The notes: generated from the sequence alone by a model not told the origin. Positions 1 to 8,535 are shown, counted from the stretch's first letter. The stretch: 53,532 nt of DNA from Rhodoferax sp. (GCF_025356155.1 NZ_JANXUQ010000191.1:1-53532); one strand, 5' to 3'. A program made the numbers and translations.

Positions 1-2
1 CC

Positions 3-728
3 ATCCGTATGCAGGACGCGCTGGCCCAATCCAAGAACGTAGTGTCAGTGCGCATTTTGAAAGCCATTGGCGTGGACTATGCACGCGGCTACCTGCCACG
101 TTTTGGTTTTGATGCCGACAAGCACCCGCTGAACCTGACGATGGCGCTGGGCACGGGCTCGGTCACGCCGATTCAATTGGCCAGTGCCTATGGCGTGTTC
201 GCCAACGGCGGCTACCTGGTCAGCCCGTGGCTGGTGCAGCGCGTCAGCGACGGGCGTGGCAAGGTGCTGTTTGAATCAGACCGATCCGCCACGCCGCCTG
301 AAGAGGCACGCGCCATCGATGCCCGCAACGCCTTTGTCACCGACAGCATGCTGCGTGAGGTCACGCGCTCGGGCACCGGCGCCATGGCCAGCCAGAAGTT
401 GGATCGCCGTGACTTGGCTGGCAAGACCGGCACCACCAGCGATGCAGTGGACGGTTGGTTCGCGGGTTATGCCAACGACATCGTATCGGTTGCGTGGATG
501 GGGTACGACGAACCCCGCTCGCTGGGCACTCGCGAGTTTGGCGCCACACTGGCGCTGCCCATCTGGATCGACAGCATGCGCCGCGCGCTGGTCGGCACCA
601 CTGCCACACCACGCCCGGTGCCCGACAACATCGTCAATGTCGATGGCCGCTGGAACTTCAGTGAGTTTGACAGCGACGCGGGCGTCAAGACGCTGGGTAT
701 GGATGACCCAATCGAACCGGCGCAGTAA
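3..728 (+). CDS. mrcA: Penicillin-binding protein 1A, C-terminal part (5' end outside window)
   Basis: This is the 3' part of a bifunctional class A penicillin-binding protein, which polymerises and cross-links peptidoglycan at the inner membrane. The frame is open to the window edge. The transpeptidase SxN-type motif (SKN) is seen at about base 30 and the KTG motif (KTGTT) at base 423, followed by the usual DxWFxGY stretch. The SxxK serine and the glycosyltransferase domain would lie upstream, outside the window. The C-terminus ends soon after the transpeptidase fold, as expected for PBP1A. bioA follows after 27 bases on the same strand, so read-through transcription is possible. The family is clear; the choice of PBP1A over other class A proteins is inferred from the motif context. 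Confidence 0.9.
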   Translation: MRMQDALAQSKNVVSVRILKAIGVDYARGYLPRFGFDADKHPLNLTMALGTGSVTPIQLASAYGVFANGGYLVSPWLVQRVSDGRGKVLFESDRSATPPEEARAIDARNAFVTDSMLREVTRSGTGAMASQKLDRRDLAGKTGTTSDAVDGWFAGYANDIVSVAWMGYDEPRSLGTREFGATLALPIWIDSMRRALVGTTATPRPVPDNIVNVDGRWNFSEFDSDAGVKTLGMDDPIEPAQ

Positions 729-755
729 ATTATCCCGGAGACGACGCACTACAAG

Positions 756-2072
756 ATGACCCTGAGCCGAAACGAATCCCTGCTGCAGCGTAGCCGTGCC
801 GCCGTGTGGCACCCCTGCACACAGATGAAACACCATGAATCACAACCCCTGGTGCCCATCGTCCGCGGTGAGGGGGTCTGGTTGTTTGATGCCGACGGCA
901 AGCGCTACCTGGATGCGGTGAGTTCGTGGTGGGTCAACCTGTTTGGCCATGGCCATCCGCACATCAAGGCCGCATTGCACGCGCAATTGGATAGCCTGGA
1001 CCACGTGATGCTGGCGGGTCTGACGCATGAGCCTGTGATCGAGCTGTCGGAACGCCTGGCGCAGTTGACAGGCCTGGGCCACGCGTTTTACGCCAGCGAC
1101 GGTGCCAGTGCCACCGAGATCGCGCTGAAGATGAGTGCGCACCTTTGGCGCAACCAGGGGCAGCCCGAGAAGAATGGTTTTGTCAGCCTGGCCCAGGGCT
1201 ACCACGGCGAAACTGTGGGCGCGCTGGCCGTCACCGACATCCCACTGTTTCGCAGTGCCTATGCGCCATTGGTGCGCGCTGCGGCCGTGGTGCCCAGCCC
1301 AGATGCGCGCCTGGCCGAGCTTGGCATGGATGCCGAACAGCAGGCCGAGTCTGCAGCACAAGCGCTGGAAGCCTGGCTGCAAGAACACCACGCACATACT
1401 GCCGCGCTGATCGTAGAGCCCATGGTGCAGTGTGCTGCCGGCATGGCTATGTACCACCCGCACTATTTGCGGCGCGCCAGAGCTTTGTGTACGCAGTACG
1501 GCGTGCACCTGATTGCCGACGAAATCGCCACGGGGTTTGGCCGCACCGGGGAACGTTTTGCGTGTGAAGCGGCGGGCATCCGTGCGGACTTTATCTGCCT
1601 GTCCAAGGGCCTCACCGGCGGCACACTGCCCTTGTCGGCCGTACTCACAACGGATGAGGTTTATGCCGCGTTTTACGACGATGACACGGCGCGTGGTTTC
1701 CTGCATTCGCATTCCTACACCGGCAACCCTTTGGCCTGCCGCGCTGCGCTGGCAACACTGGATTTGCTGGACGACGCACAACTGGCACGCAACCGCGATA
1801 CCGCCAGGTGTTTGAGCCTCGTGGCGCGCCCGCTTGACGAACACCCTGGCCTGCAGAATGCCCGCCAGATGGGCATGATTTGGGCTTGGGATGCCGTGAC
1901 CGATGACCCGCTGTTCTCGCGCCGCTTCCACCGTGCCGCGCTGGAGCAGGGACTGCTGTTGCGCCCCATTGGCCGCACGCTGTATTTCATGCCGCCCTAT
2001 GTCATCGACGATGGGGCTATGGCCCATCTGGTTGAGGGCAGTTTGCAGGCCTTGCACGGTGCGCTGACATGA
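756..2072 (+). CDS. bioA: Adenosylmethionine-8-amino-7-oxononanoate aminotransferase (DAPA synthase)
   Basis: BioA converts 7-keto-8-aminopelargonate to 7,8-diaminopelargonate using S-adenosylmethionine as amino donor, in cytoplasmic biotin synthesis. At 438 residues it has normal length. It shows the BioA signature WHPCTQ near the N-terminus, SSWWVNLFGHGHP, and the PLP-binding lysine in LSKGLTGG (Lys284, codon at 1605). A conserved DEIATGFGRTG stretch precedes that lysine. Its TGA overlaps the ATG of bioD (ATGA), indicating translational coupling in a bioA-bioD-bioF operon. No strong Shine-Dalgarno sequence stands directly before the chosen ATG (a GGAG lies about 16 bases upstream), but no better start is visible. 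Confidence 0.95.
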   Translation: MTLSRNESLLQRSRAAVWHPCTQMKHHESQPLVPIVRGEGVWLFDADGKRYLDAVSSWWVNLFGHGHPHIKAALHAQLDSLDHVMLAGLTHEPVIELSERLAQLTGLGHAFYASDGASATEIALKMSAHLWRNQGQPEKNGFVSLAQGYHGETVGALAVTDIPLFRSAYAPLVRAAAVVPSPDARLAELGMDAEQQAESAAQALEAWLQEHHAHTAALIVEPMVQCAAGMAMYHPHYLRRARALCTQYGVHLIADEIATGFGRTGERFACEAAGIRADFICLSKGLTGGTLPLSAVLTTDEVYAAFYDDDTARGFLHSHSYTGNPLACRAALATLDLLDDAQLARNRDTARCLSLVARPLDEHPGLQNARQMGMIWAWDAVTDDPLFSRRFHRAALEQGLLLRPIGRTLYFMPPYVIDDGAMAHLVEGSLQALHGALT

Positions 2073-2785
2073 GTGCAAAGCAAGGCGGGGCGGCGCCAAT
2101 GGCCGCCGCGTGGTTTGTGACCGGCACCGACACAGGTGTCGGCAAGTCGCTGGTAGCGTGTGCGTTGATGTTCCATCTGCGGGCGCGGTATGCCCGCATC
2201 GCCGGCATGAAACCAGTCGCCGCGGGCGCCGAACGTGCGCCGGACGGTAGCTGGGGCAACGAAGACGTGTGGGCTTTGGAAGCGGCTGCGACGGTGGATG
2301 TGTCGCGGTCCTTGGTCAACCCGTATCTGTTGCAAGCACCGGTGTCGCCACATATTGCAGCGCAACGCGACGGTGTCAATATTGAACTGCAAACGATAGT
2401 AGACGCGTGCAACAGCTTGCGCGAACAGGCCGATGCCTTGGTCGTGGAGGGCGCAGGTGGGTTTCGCGTGCCCTTGTCCGCCACGCAGGACGGAGCCGAC
2501 TTGGCGGTCGCTCTGCGCTTGCCCGTCATCCTGGTTGTTGGCTTGCGCCTGGGTTGCTTGAACCATGCGGTGCTCACAGCGGAGTCCATCGCTGCCCGCG
2601 GCCTGAAGCTCGCGGGTTGGGTGGCCAACCACATCGATCCCGACATGCCCGAGCAGCAAGCCAATATCGATTGGCTGCAATCCCAATTGAAGGCGCCGCG
2701 GCTGGCCGATTTGCCATACAGCGCCATGCCCGACGCGCAGCACATGGCTGCACACTTTCGGCTGCCCACGGATATTTTTGCATGA
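2069..2785 (+). CDS. bioD: ATP-dependent dethiobiotin synthetase
   Basis: BioD closes the ureido ring of dethiobiotin from diaminopelargonate, CO2 and ATP. The 238-residue protein carries the P-loop variant GTDTGVGKS near residues 18-26 and the VEGAGG motif (about residue 126) typical of the family. The substrate loop GMKPVAAG is also visible. The start overlaps the bioA stop by four bases and the stop overlaps the bioF start in the same ATGA arrangement, so the three genes form a tight operon. Nothing looks broken. Confidence 0.95.
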   Translation: MSAKQGGAAPMAAAWFVTGTDTGVGKSLVACALMFHLRARYARIAGMKPVAAGAERAPDGSWGNEDVWALEAAATVDVSRSLVNPYLLQAPVSPHIAAQRDGVNIELQTIVDACNSLREQADALVVEGAGGFRVPLSATQDGADLAVALRLPVILVVGLRLGCLNHAVLTAESIAARGLKLAGWVANHIDPDMPEQQANIDWLQSQLKAPRLADLPYSAMPDAQHMAAHFRLPTDIFA

Positions 2786-3942
2786 GCGTGCTCGACAGTC
2801 TTTCGGAAGAACTTAGCGCGCTGGACAGCGCCAAACTCCTGCGCGTGCGTCGCACGGTGCAGGCGGTAGCGGGCGCAACCCTGCGCGTGGACGGGCGCGA
2901 CATGCTGGCCTTTTGTGGCAATGATTACCTCGGCCTCAGCCAGCACCCGGCCGTGGTGGAGGCAGCCCAACAGGCCGCAGCCCGCTGGGGCGTAGGCGCC
3001 ACGGCATCGCCGCTGGTGTGCGGCCACAGTGCATCGCATGAAGCGCTCGAAGCCGAACTGGCACAGTTCCTGGGCCTGCCCCGTGCGCTGTACTTCGCAT
3101 CGGGCTTCACCGCCAATGTGGGCCTGGTGCCGACCCTTGTTGGGCGAGGAGACGCCGTGTTTTGTGACGCGCTCAACCATGCCAGTTTGATCGACGGTGC
3201 ACGCCTTTCGCGCGCGCAGATAGCGGTCTACCCGCATGCCGACCTGGAGTCGCTGGGCCGCCAACTGCAGGCATCTACCGCACGCCGCAAACTGATCGTC
3301 ACCGATGCCGTGTTTAGCATGGATGGTGATATTGCCGCTCTGCCGCAGTTGCTGCGCCTGGCCGAACAGTACGACGCGTTGTTACTGGTCGATGATGCGC
3401 ATGGTTTCGGCGTGCTCGGTGCCGGTGGCCGTGGCATCGCCGAGCATTGGGGCGTGCAATCGCCGCGCCTCATCCTCATGGGCACGCTGAGCAAAGCCGC
3501 CGGCTCGGCAGGTGCCTTTGTTGCCGGTGACGCCCGCGTCGTGGAGCTGGTGATGCAGCGCGCACGCAGCTATATTTTTGCGACCACGTCACCGGCGATG
3601 GTGACCGAAGCCTTGCGGGCCAGCCTGCGGGTGATCCAGACTGAGGGCTGGCGGCGCCAGCGTTTGCAGTCCCACGCGGCGCGGCTGCGCGCAGCCCTGG
3701 CCGACCGCACGGATGTCGGCAAGCTGTTGCCTTCCATCACACCGATACAGCCACTGCTCATTGGCGAAAATGCACAGGCCCTGGAGCGCATGGCGCGACT
3801 GTGGGAGCAGGGCATATGGGTGCCAGCCATACGACCACCGACCGTGCCTGCTGGAACGGCGCGTTTGCGCATCTCGCTATCGGCTGCGCACAGCGATGCG
3901 GATATGGAACGGTTGATCGCTGCGCTCGTCACCAAGGTCTAG
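2782..3942 (+). CDS. bioF: 8-amino-7-oxononanoate synthase (KAPA synthase)
   Basis: BioF is a PLP enzyme that condenses pimeloyl-thioester with L-alanine to give 8-amino-7-oxononanoate. The start is placed at the ATG overlapping the bioD stop (ATGA), giving 386 residues, the usual family size; the open frame extends further upstream only as an unused frame inside bioD. Diagnostic segments are [11 protein letters not shown] near the N-terminus, [10 protein letters not shown], and the PLP lysine in [11 protein letters not shown] (Lys238). Its TAG stop is the first bases of a palindromic repeat shared with the convergent gene downstream. bioB is not in the window. Confidence 0.95.
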   Translation: MSVLDSLSEELSALDSAKLLRVRRTVQAVAGATLRVDGRDMLAFCGNDYLGLSQHPAVVEAAQQAAARWGVGATASPLVCGHSASHEALEAELAQFLGLPRALYFASGFTANVGLVPTLVGRGDAVFCDALNHASLIDGARLSRAQIAVYPHADLESLGRQLQASTARRKLIVTDAVFSMDGDIAALPQLLRLAEQYDALLLVDDAHGFGVLGAGGRGIAEHWGVQSPRLILMGTLSKAAGSAGAFVAGDARVVELVMQRARSYIFATTSPAMVTEALRASLRVIQTEGWRRQRLQSHAARLRAALADRTDVGKLLPSITPIQPLLIGENAQALERMARLWEQGIWVPAIRPPTVPAGTARLRISLSAAHSDADMERLIAALVTKV

Positions 3943-4038
3943 GAGCCCGGGTGCCAAAGCGTTCTGCGCAGGTAAAAGGAGGAGACCGCGTAGCGGGCGG
4001 GGGACACGGAGCAGAAGGCTTTGGCACCCAGGCCCCTA
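3940..4038. repeat. Palindromic dispersed repeat, family R1, copy 1 (between convergent genes)
   Basis: The segment is a large imperfect palindrome. The arm GGGTGCCAAAGCGTTCTGC (3949-3967) is matched by its near-perfect complement at 4011-4029, with one mismatch. The outer parts extend the symmetry to the TAG stop of bioF on one side and the stop of the convergent gene on the other. The central ~45 bases read on the minus strand nearly match a second copy at 13812-13905, including CTCCGTGTC and CCGCCCGCT. It probably acts as a bidirectional transcription terminator; that is inference. Confidence 0.8.
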
Positions 4039-4476
4039 CACCGCCAGCAACCCGCGCTCCGTGAACACCTCTTGCGCCGCAAATAGTCCATTCAAAGCGG
4101 CAGGGAAGCCGGCATAAACCGCCATCTGCATCATCAGCTCCACGATTTCATCGCGGCTGCAGCCCACATTGAGTGCGCCATGCACATGCACCTTGAGTTG
4201 TGGCGTGGCATTGCCCAGTGCCGTGAGCGCGGCGACGGTTGCAATTTCGCGCGACTTCAAATCGAGCTGGGGCCTTGAATAGATATCGCCAAACGGAAAC
4301 TCGATCAGGTAGCGCGCGAAATCGGGCGCGATCGGTGCCAGCGCATCGATGACGCGTTGCCCGGCCTCGCCGTCGATCTCGCGCAATTTCTCCAGGCCGC
4401 GCTGGTAACGCGTGGTGTCGTCGGGCTTGGGCTGGGTGGATGCAGGAGACGGGGTTGCGATGTCGGATGGTTTCAT
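4036..4476 (-). CDS. Carboxymuconolactone decarboxylase family protein
   Basis: This 146-residue protein belongs to the CMD/AhpD-like alpha-helical superfamily. It has the segments [32 protein letters not shown] and [18 protein letters not shown] that define the gamma-carboxymuconolactone decarboxylase group. It lacks the CxxC redox pair of AhpD, so a decarboxylase-like or unknown enzymatic role is more likely than peroxide defence. The start overlaps the stop of the upstream MerR gene (ATGA), so the two are cotranscribed and the regulator probably controls it. No pathway genes for protocatechuate degradation are nearby, so the substrate cannot be named. Confidence 0.85.
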   Translation of the reverse strand: MKPSDIATPSPASTQPKPDDTTRYQRGLEKLREIDGEAGQRVIDALAPIAPDFARYLIEFPFGDIYSRPQLDLKSREIATVAALTALGNATPQLKVHVHGALNVGCSRDEIVELMMQMAVYAGFPAALNGLFAAQEVFTERGLLAV

Positions 4477-4883
4477 GTCTTGCTTTTCGAGTGGGTGTTG
4501 CGGACGGTAGGCAGGGATTGGCGGTACACACCAATCTTGTCGTCCAGCGCCGCAAGGTTGTTGGAAAGCTCCTGGATGTTGACCACCAAGCGTTCGCGGT
4601 GGAGCCCCAACACCGCAAGCCGCTGTGGCACCGTCATCTCACCTTGCGCCCGCAGCGCTGCGTACTGTTTGATCTCGGCCAAGGGCATGCCCGTGGCCTT
4701 GAGGCGCAGTACAAAGGCCAGCCAAGCGACATCACTCGCCAGGTAACGCCGATGGCCGTTGGCGGCCCGCGTGGCGGGCGCCAGCACTTCTGCCTTTTCG
4801 TAAAAACGCAGCGTGTGCTGGCTGACTCCGCTGTGCTGCGAGAGTTCGCCGATGGTGAGTGTGGTGGTTGAGGAGGTGGTCAC
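4473..4883 (-). CDS. MerR-family transcriptional regulator
   Basis: A 136-residue MerR-type regulator with an N-terminal winged helix ([20 protein letters not shown], about residues 10-29), a second wing segment (GHRRY) and a C-terminal dimerisation helix. There is no cysteine-rich metal loop, so an organic or stress effector is more likely than a metal. The start is GTG; no in-frame ATG precedes the DNA-binding domain. A textbook MerR promoter with a 19-bp spacer and a dyad lies immediately upstream, so close that the transcript may begin at or next to the GTG. It overlaps the carboxymuconolactone-decarboxylase-like gene by four bases. Confidence 0.92.
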   Translation of the reverse strand: MTTSSTTTLTIGELSQHSGVSQHTLRFYEKAEVLAPATRAANGHRRYLASDVAWLAFVLRLKATGMPLAEIKQYAALRAQGEMTVPQRLAVLGLHRERLVVNIQELSNNLAALDDKIGVYRQSLPTVRNTHSKSKT

Positions 4884-4889
4884 ACAGGC

Positions 4890-4920
4890 ATCCTAAAAGT
4901 TAGAGCCCACTCTAAGTCAA
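4890..4920 (-). promoter_or_regulatory. MerR-type promoter with 19-bp spacer and operator dyad
   Basis: On the minus strand a -35 TTGACT (4915-4920) and a -10 TAGGAT (4890-4895) are separated by 19 bases, the over-long spacing typical of MerR-controlled promoters. The dyad TTAGAG-N4-CTCTAA (4900-4915) fills the spacer, where a MerR dimer would bind to untwist DNA. Expected transcription starts fall at about 4883, the first base of the regulator's GTG. The site therefore implies autoregulation and regulation of the downstream gene. Confidence 0.85.
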
Positions 4921-4936
4921 GAACTATTTGCGGTTG

Positions 4937-5425
4937 CTACGCAGCGATGGTCTGCAGGCTCTGCAGCGTCTGCACGCAGGCATGGGCGGCTTCTTTGCCT
5001 TTGGTGACGAAATGGTTCGCAAAAAAGTGTTGGTGGTCATCGTGCTCATGAAAGTGCAAGGGTGTCAGCACCACGGAGAACACGGGCACGCCACTGTCCA
5101 GTTGCACCTTCATCAAGCCGCTGATGACGGCGTCGGCCACGAAATCGTGGCGGTAGATGCCGCCATTCACGACGAAGCCGCAGGCTACTATTGCCGAATA
5201 GCGGCCGGTGGCTGCGAGTTTCTGTGCATGCAGCGGAATCTCAAAGGCCCCAGGTACTTTGAAGACGTCAATCGCGTCCGCAGCTATTCCAAGTTTTTGC
5301 ATTTCTGCGGTAAAGGCATCACGCCCCTGGTTCACGATGTCGGTGTGCCAGCTGGACTGGATGAAGGCGATACGCGTGCCGGATGTATCGGTGGCTGCGG
5401 AGGATGAATGGGCGGTCTGAACCAT
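4937..5425 (-). CDS. ribH: 6,7-dimethyl-8-ribityllumazine synthase, type II-like
   Basis: Lumazine synthase joins 5-amino-6-ribitylaminouracil with dihydroxybutanone phosphate in riboflavin synthesis. The 162-residue sequence resembles the type II enzymes (RibH2, known from Brucella and Mesorhizobium): IAFIQSSWHTDIV, VPGAFEIPLHAQKLA, NGGIYRHDFVADAVI and SVVLTPLHFHE. The ATG at 5425 is chosen because translation of the longer frame upstream only reads through the riboswitch expression platform. An FMN riboswitch lies upstream on the same strand, so the gene should be switched off by FMN. No other rib genes are adjacent, so a second, constitutive lumazine synthase may exist elsewhere. Confidence 0.9.
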   Translation of the reverse strand: MVQTAHSSSAATDTSGTRIAFIQSSWHTDIVNQGRDAFTAEMQKLGIAADAIDVFKVPGAFEIPLHAQKLAATGRYSAIVACGFVVNGGIYRHDFVADAVISGLMKVQLDSGVPVFSVVLTPLHFHEHDDHQHFFANHFVTKGKEAAHACVQTLQSLQTIAA

Positions 5426-5527
5426 GGTGTTGCGGGTGCTCAAGAGTTTGTCGACAAAAACCCAGGGCGCGCCATGCGGCAGCGGCCCCTTGCGTAAAAA
5501 CACAAAAAAGGGCTCGCTGACACCGCG
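5426..5527 (-). promoter_or_regulatory. Riboswitch expression platform
   Basis: The stretch between the FMN aptamer and the ribH start contains, on the minus strand, an imperfect GC-rich stem (AGGGGCCGC paired roughly with GCGCGCCCT) followed by GGGTTTTTG. An earlier T-rich run follows GCGAGCCC. These are candidates for the conditional terminator of the riboswitch. The exact switching helices were not modelled. Confidence 0.45.
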
Positions 5528-5678
5528 TCTCTTTCATCCGGACTATGACCGTCGGCCTCGGAATCACACCGAATCTGCTGACCCCGTATTGGTCGAAACC
5601 AAGGCCGGGCGCTCGCGGGCTTGTGCAACAAAAAAGCTGCCATCACCGCCGGTGGGGAATTGCACCCCGCCCTGAGAA
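5528..5678 (-). promoter_or_regulatory. FMN riboswitch (RFN element)
   Basis: Read on the minus strand, the conserved RFN blocks occur in order: GGGCGGGGTGCAATTCCCCA with CCGGCGGTGATGG, then AGCCCGCGAGCGCC, then GTCAGCAGATTCGGTGTGAT with CCGAGGCCGACGGTCATAG, closing with AGTCCGGATGAAAGAGA. This matches the six-helix FMN aptamer closely. It controls the single downstream ribH gene. A separate perfect hairpin, CCGGGA-N4-TCCCGG (5686-5701), lies just before it and may end the LysR transcript. Confidence 0.97.
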
Positions 5679-5707
5679 CGCATGCCCGGGATTGCTCCCG
5701 GACGCGC

Positions 5708-6637
5708 TTATTCTATCGACGCTGTCCGGTTCAGGCCTGTCACCAATGCGGGAACCACATTGCGCAAGTGGTCCGCAAACTCCCGCAAGTGGGGTGCTTG
5801 CAACGCTGTGGCAAGCCATTGTGCGTCGAAGCGTATCGTCACCTCCTTGCCGTGTTTGTCGGCAATGGCGAACGCGGCTTGCCTGCCGTTATTCAGCTTC
5901 GACCGGGGCACGATTGCTGCGCCAATGCCTAGTCCCGCCCACTCCTGCAAGACCTGGTAGCCCATGGCCTCGCCGGAATATTCAAGCAGCGTGCGGCGAT
6001 GGCTTCGGAACAGGGCGCGGGTCGCCCGTGCCAGCCCGCAGGCATCCGGGACCATGACATAGGTCGCATCGGCAATGTCTTTGAACTGCACCAAGCGTGT
6101 GCTCTTCGTCTTGGGGGCAGTCGCCCCGCTAGGGATATACAGCAACGGCTCATGGTACAGAACAGCCGCCACCCACGGCCCTTTTTTCTCGCTGCCCACG
6201 CCAAACACAAAGTCCAGCAAGCCGTCCTGCAGCATGCGCTGCAGATCTGACATATTCATCTCACGCAGCACGATGTCCACATCGGGATGTCGCACGCGAA
6301 ACGGCTCCACCATCAGGCGCAGCAGATGCGCGCTGACCAGCGGTGAGGTGCCTATGCGTACCAACCGTTTGCTGGGGCTCAGGAAGGCTTGCGCCTGCTG
6401 TACCAGCGTGGCTTGTGCCCTGAGTACCTCGCTCAGGTACGGCAAGACATGGGTGCCAAACGGGGTCAGCGAGACCTTGCGGGTCGTGCGCAGAAACAGG
6501 CGTGCCCCCAACCCATCTTCCAATTGCGCCAGTCCGTTGGACAGGGTGGGCTGTGTGACGCAGCACTGCGCCGCGGCCGCGGTAAACGAACCGGTGGTGG
6601 CCACTGCATCGGCAAAGCGAAGTTGACTGAGGTTCAT
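5708..6637 (-). CDS. LysR-family transcriptional regulator
   Basis: A 309-residue LysR-type regulator. It has an N-terminal winged helix-turn-helix (FADAVATTGSFTAAAAQ and CCVTQPTLSNGLAQLE, residues about 8-40), a linker helix, then a periplasmic-binding-like effector domain. It is divergent from a small exported protein gene at 6779, and the shared 141-base region carries two dyads suited to LysR binding. Its 3' end runs into the FMN riboswitch region of ribH on the same strand, but the functions are probably unrelated. The effector is unknown. Confidence 0.93.
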   Translation of the reverse strand: MNLSQLRFADAVATTGSFTAAAAQCCVTQPTLSNGLAQLEDGLGARLFLRTTRKVSLTPFGTHVLPYLSEVLRAQATLVQQAQAFLSPSKRLVRIGTSPLVSAHLLRLMVEPFRVRHPDVDIVLREMNMSDLQRMLQDGLLDFVFGVGSEKKGPWVAAVLYHEPLLYIPSGATAPKTKSTRLVQFKDIADATYVMVPDACGLARATRALFRSHRRTLLEYSGEAMGYQVLQEWAGLGIGAAIVPRSKLNNGRQAAFAIADKHGKEVTIRFDAQWLATALQAPHLREFADHLRNVVPALVTGLNRTASIE

Positions 6638-6657
6638 GTTTTATTTATAGCATGCTT

Positions 6658-6691
6658 GAATGAATTGCATTCGAAAAGACAATTTCCGAAT
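6658..6691. promoter_or_regulatory. Candidate LysR operator dyads
   Basis: Two dyads lie between the divergent start codons: GAATG-N5-CATTC at 6658-6672 and ATTCGAAA followed by TTTCCGAAT at 6669-6691. They overlap, are AT-rich, and sit just upstream of the LysR gene, the usual position for autoregulation and control of the divergent gene. The assignment is by position and symmetry only. Confidence 0.45.
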
Positions 6692-6778
6692 AAGACGAGG
6701 GTTGCCTACGATACATGCCAGTCAGCGCATCGCTGGCGTAGTCATGAATCACTTGTCACTTTTAAATTGGAAACACTT

Positions 6779-7141
6779 ATGAAAAAACACTTTGCAAAAA
6801 CAATGGCGTCTGCCGTGCTCATTTCAGCTGTGGCTGCACCGGGTTTGGTCTATGCCGAAAAGGCCTATCTCGAAATCACGCTCAAGGTCGACCCGCAGGA
6901 CCGCCCCGCCGCTGGTGCGGTCTACGCCAAGTTCAAGCAACCGTTTCTCAAGCAGGTCGCGGGCGCGCAGTCCAAGGAATTGCTGATGCGCAGTGACGAC
7001 GTACAGGTGCTGCACGGCTTTGCGAGCCGCGCACAAGCCGAAGCCTACCTGGGTAGCGATCTCTTCACCAAGGACGTCGTGGTCGGCCTCAAGCCCTTGC
7101 TCAAAGCCGACCCCGAAGTGCGCATCTATTCGGTGAACTAA
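6779..7141 (+). CDS. Small exported protein, unknown function
   Basis: A 120-residue protein beginning with a clear signal peptide: KKHFAKT then a hydrophobic core, with likely cleavage after VYA near residue 24. The mature part (about 95 residues) alternates short strands and helices, with SKELLMRSDDVQVLHGF and a final VRIYSVN. This looks like a dimeric alpha+beta barrel fold as in antibiotic-biosynthesis monooxygenases, but I do not recognise a catalytic motif. The start ATG is chosen because the signal peptide begins there. It is transcribed away from the LysR gene, which probably regulates it. It ends at a dispersed repeat that separates it from the convergent rsgA. Confidence 0.75.
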   Translation: MKKHFAKTMASAVLISAVAAPGLVYAEKAYLEITLKVDPQDRPAAGAVYAKFKQPFLKQVAGAQSKELLMRSDDVQVLHGFASRAQAEAYLGSDLFTKDVVVGLKPLLKADPEVRIYSVN

Positions 7142-7173
7142 GGACACAGCGACAAGCGTGTGGGCCGATGTTT

Positions 7174-7248
7174 CGCCGCCGGGCCGCCCCAAGGCGAAAC
7201 ACTCCCCCTTGGGGGCAGCGAAATACACGCAGTGACAAGCGTGGGGGC
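7174..7248. repeat. GC-rich hairpin repeat, family R2, copy A
   Basis: This copy includes CGCCGGGCCGCCCC and a tail with GTGACAAGCGTGGGGGC. Its stem arms GTTTCGCC and GGCGAAAC flank the CGGGCCGCCCC core. Related copies, partly in the opposite orientation, are at 9988-10071 and 15907-15951. It lies exactly between the stop codons of two convergent genes, ending at the rsgA stop. A terminator role is inferred. Confidence 0.75.
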
Positions 7249-8372
7249 TAGCTCACCGGCCCCGCTCGCTTGGACTCTAGTCGTTGGCGAACGGCCCGGT
7301 TAATCACTTTCCAACGCGCCAACTGGCTTTGGCGCTCCAGCGCACCCATAGTGTCGCGGCGGCTTTCGCGCAGCAGCTTGTGGTAATTCTTCAAGCGGTC
7401 GGGGCTGACCTGCGCGCGCACTGCGCAACCCGGCTCGTCCTGGTGCTGGCAGTTGCGGAAACGGCAGGTGTGGGCCAGCGTGCTGATATCTTCAAACAAC
7501 TGCCCCAGCGTATGGCCGTCCACGTCGGGCCGCAAGGTGCGCACGCCGGGTGTGTCGATGACACATGCCCCGCTGGGCAGCAGGTGCAGTGAACGCGCGG
7601 TGGTCGTGTGTTTGCCACGGCTGTCATGCGCGCGCACCGCACCCGTGTCTTGCATGGCACTGCCCAGCAGGCTGTTCGTCAACGTGCTTTTCCCCGCACC
7701 AGACGAACCCAGCAGCACCAGGGTCTGCCCTGCGCAAAGGTAGGGCTGCAGCAAGCCAAGGGTGCTGGCACTGCGGCCATCAACCGCCACCACATCCACA
7801 TGCTGGCCCACGCGGGCACGCACGTCGTATACGTGCTGTTGCACGCTGCCCGGCGTGGCCTGCTCCGCCACATCGGCCTTGGTCAATACCACGATGGGCA
7901 GCACGCCACTACTGCCCACCAGCGCCAGGTAACGCTCCAGCCGTTGCAGGTTGAAGTCCAGGTCCAGGCCCATGACCAACAATGCAGTGTCCACATTGCT
8001 GACCACGGTGTGGCGGCTGCCATCGGCATCGCGCCGCACGATCTGGTTCAAGGGTGGCACGCGGGCGGTGACCCACCGTTGCTGGTTCTCGTCCTGCACA
8101 CACAGCACCCAGTCGCCAACGGCCAGGGCACTGCCCTGGTCGATGAGTTCGCGGGTCAGGCGCGCAGTGCAGCGGGCGGAGTGCTGTGCGGTGCCGTCGT
8201 GCACCTCCACCGTTTCGCGGTGCACGGCGGTGGCGCGCATCCACTGGGGTGCTTGCGCGCCCGCGATTGCAGTGTTGCTGCCAGCCACATCCGCAGTGGC
8301 CAGGCTTTGTGCCATGGCGGGAGTCAGTCCCAAGCGGCGCAGGGTCTCAAAAGAAAATTCGATAGTCTTCAT
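7248..8372 (-). CDS. rsgA: Ribosome small subunit-dependent GTPase A
   Basis: RsgA is a circularly permuted GTPase that proofreads late 30S subunit maturation. The 374-residue protein has an N-terminal OB fold, then the GTPase motifs in permuted order: the NKxD equivalent LTKADV, the P-loop GSSGAGKST, and DTPGVRTL. A C-terminal zinc-binding region follows (CRFRNCQHQDEPGC). The start is set at the ATG at 8372; the frame extends upstream but without family similarity. The long leader on the minus strand has its own promoter, two tiny reading frames and a hairpin. Confidence 0.93.
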   Translation of the reverse strand: MKTIEFSFETLRRLGLTPAMAQSLATADVAGSNTAIAGAQAPQWMRATAVHRETVEVHDGTAQHSARCTARLTRELIDQGSALAVGDWVLCVQDENQQRWVTARVPPLNQIVRRDADGSRHTVVSNVDTALLVMGLDLDFNLQRLERYLALVGSSGVLPIVVLTKADVAEQATPGSVQQHVYDVRARVGQHVDVVAVDGRSASTLGLLQPYLCAGQTLVLLGSSGAGKSTLTNSLLGSAMQDTGAVRAHDSRGKHTTTARSLHLLPSGACVIDTPGVRTLRPDVDGHTLGQLFEDISTLAHTCRFRNCQHQDEPGCAVRAQVSPDRLKNYHKLLRESRRDTMGALERQSQLARWKVINRAVRQRLESKRAGPVS

Positions 8373-8502
8373 GGTGTCTGTTGTGTCTTTGCAAGGCCTG
8401 CAGCCAGACGTGCCGAAACAGCACGCCACATACGGCGACAGAGCCAAAAATGGAAATAGGCGGGACCAGCGGGCGGCCCGACAAAGACAGAGAAGACACA
8501 CA

Positions 8503-8521
8503 CGCCCCGTGCAACAGGGCG
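8503..8521 (-). promoter_or_regulatory. Leader hairpin upstream of rsgA
   Basis: CGCCC (8503-8507) pairs with GGGCG (8517-8521) around a nine-base loop. It lies 14 bases downstream (minus strand) of the second tiny reading frame. It could act as an attenuator or processing structure. No run of U follows directly, so simple intrinsic termination is not supported. Confidence 0.4.
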
Positions 8522-8535
8522 AAGACCGGCGTTGT

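Noticed and set aside
276..836. Long minus-strand open frames opposite PBP1A and bioA
   Set aside because: They are antisense to genes with clear family motifs and reflect high-GC codon use; no ribosome sites or domains.
2017..3264. 415-codon minus-strand frame across bioA, bioD and bioF
   Set aside because: Fully antisense to the biotin operon and without recognisable domains.
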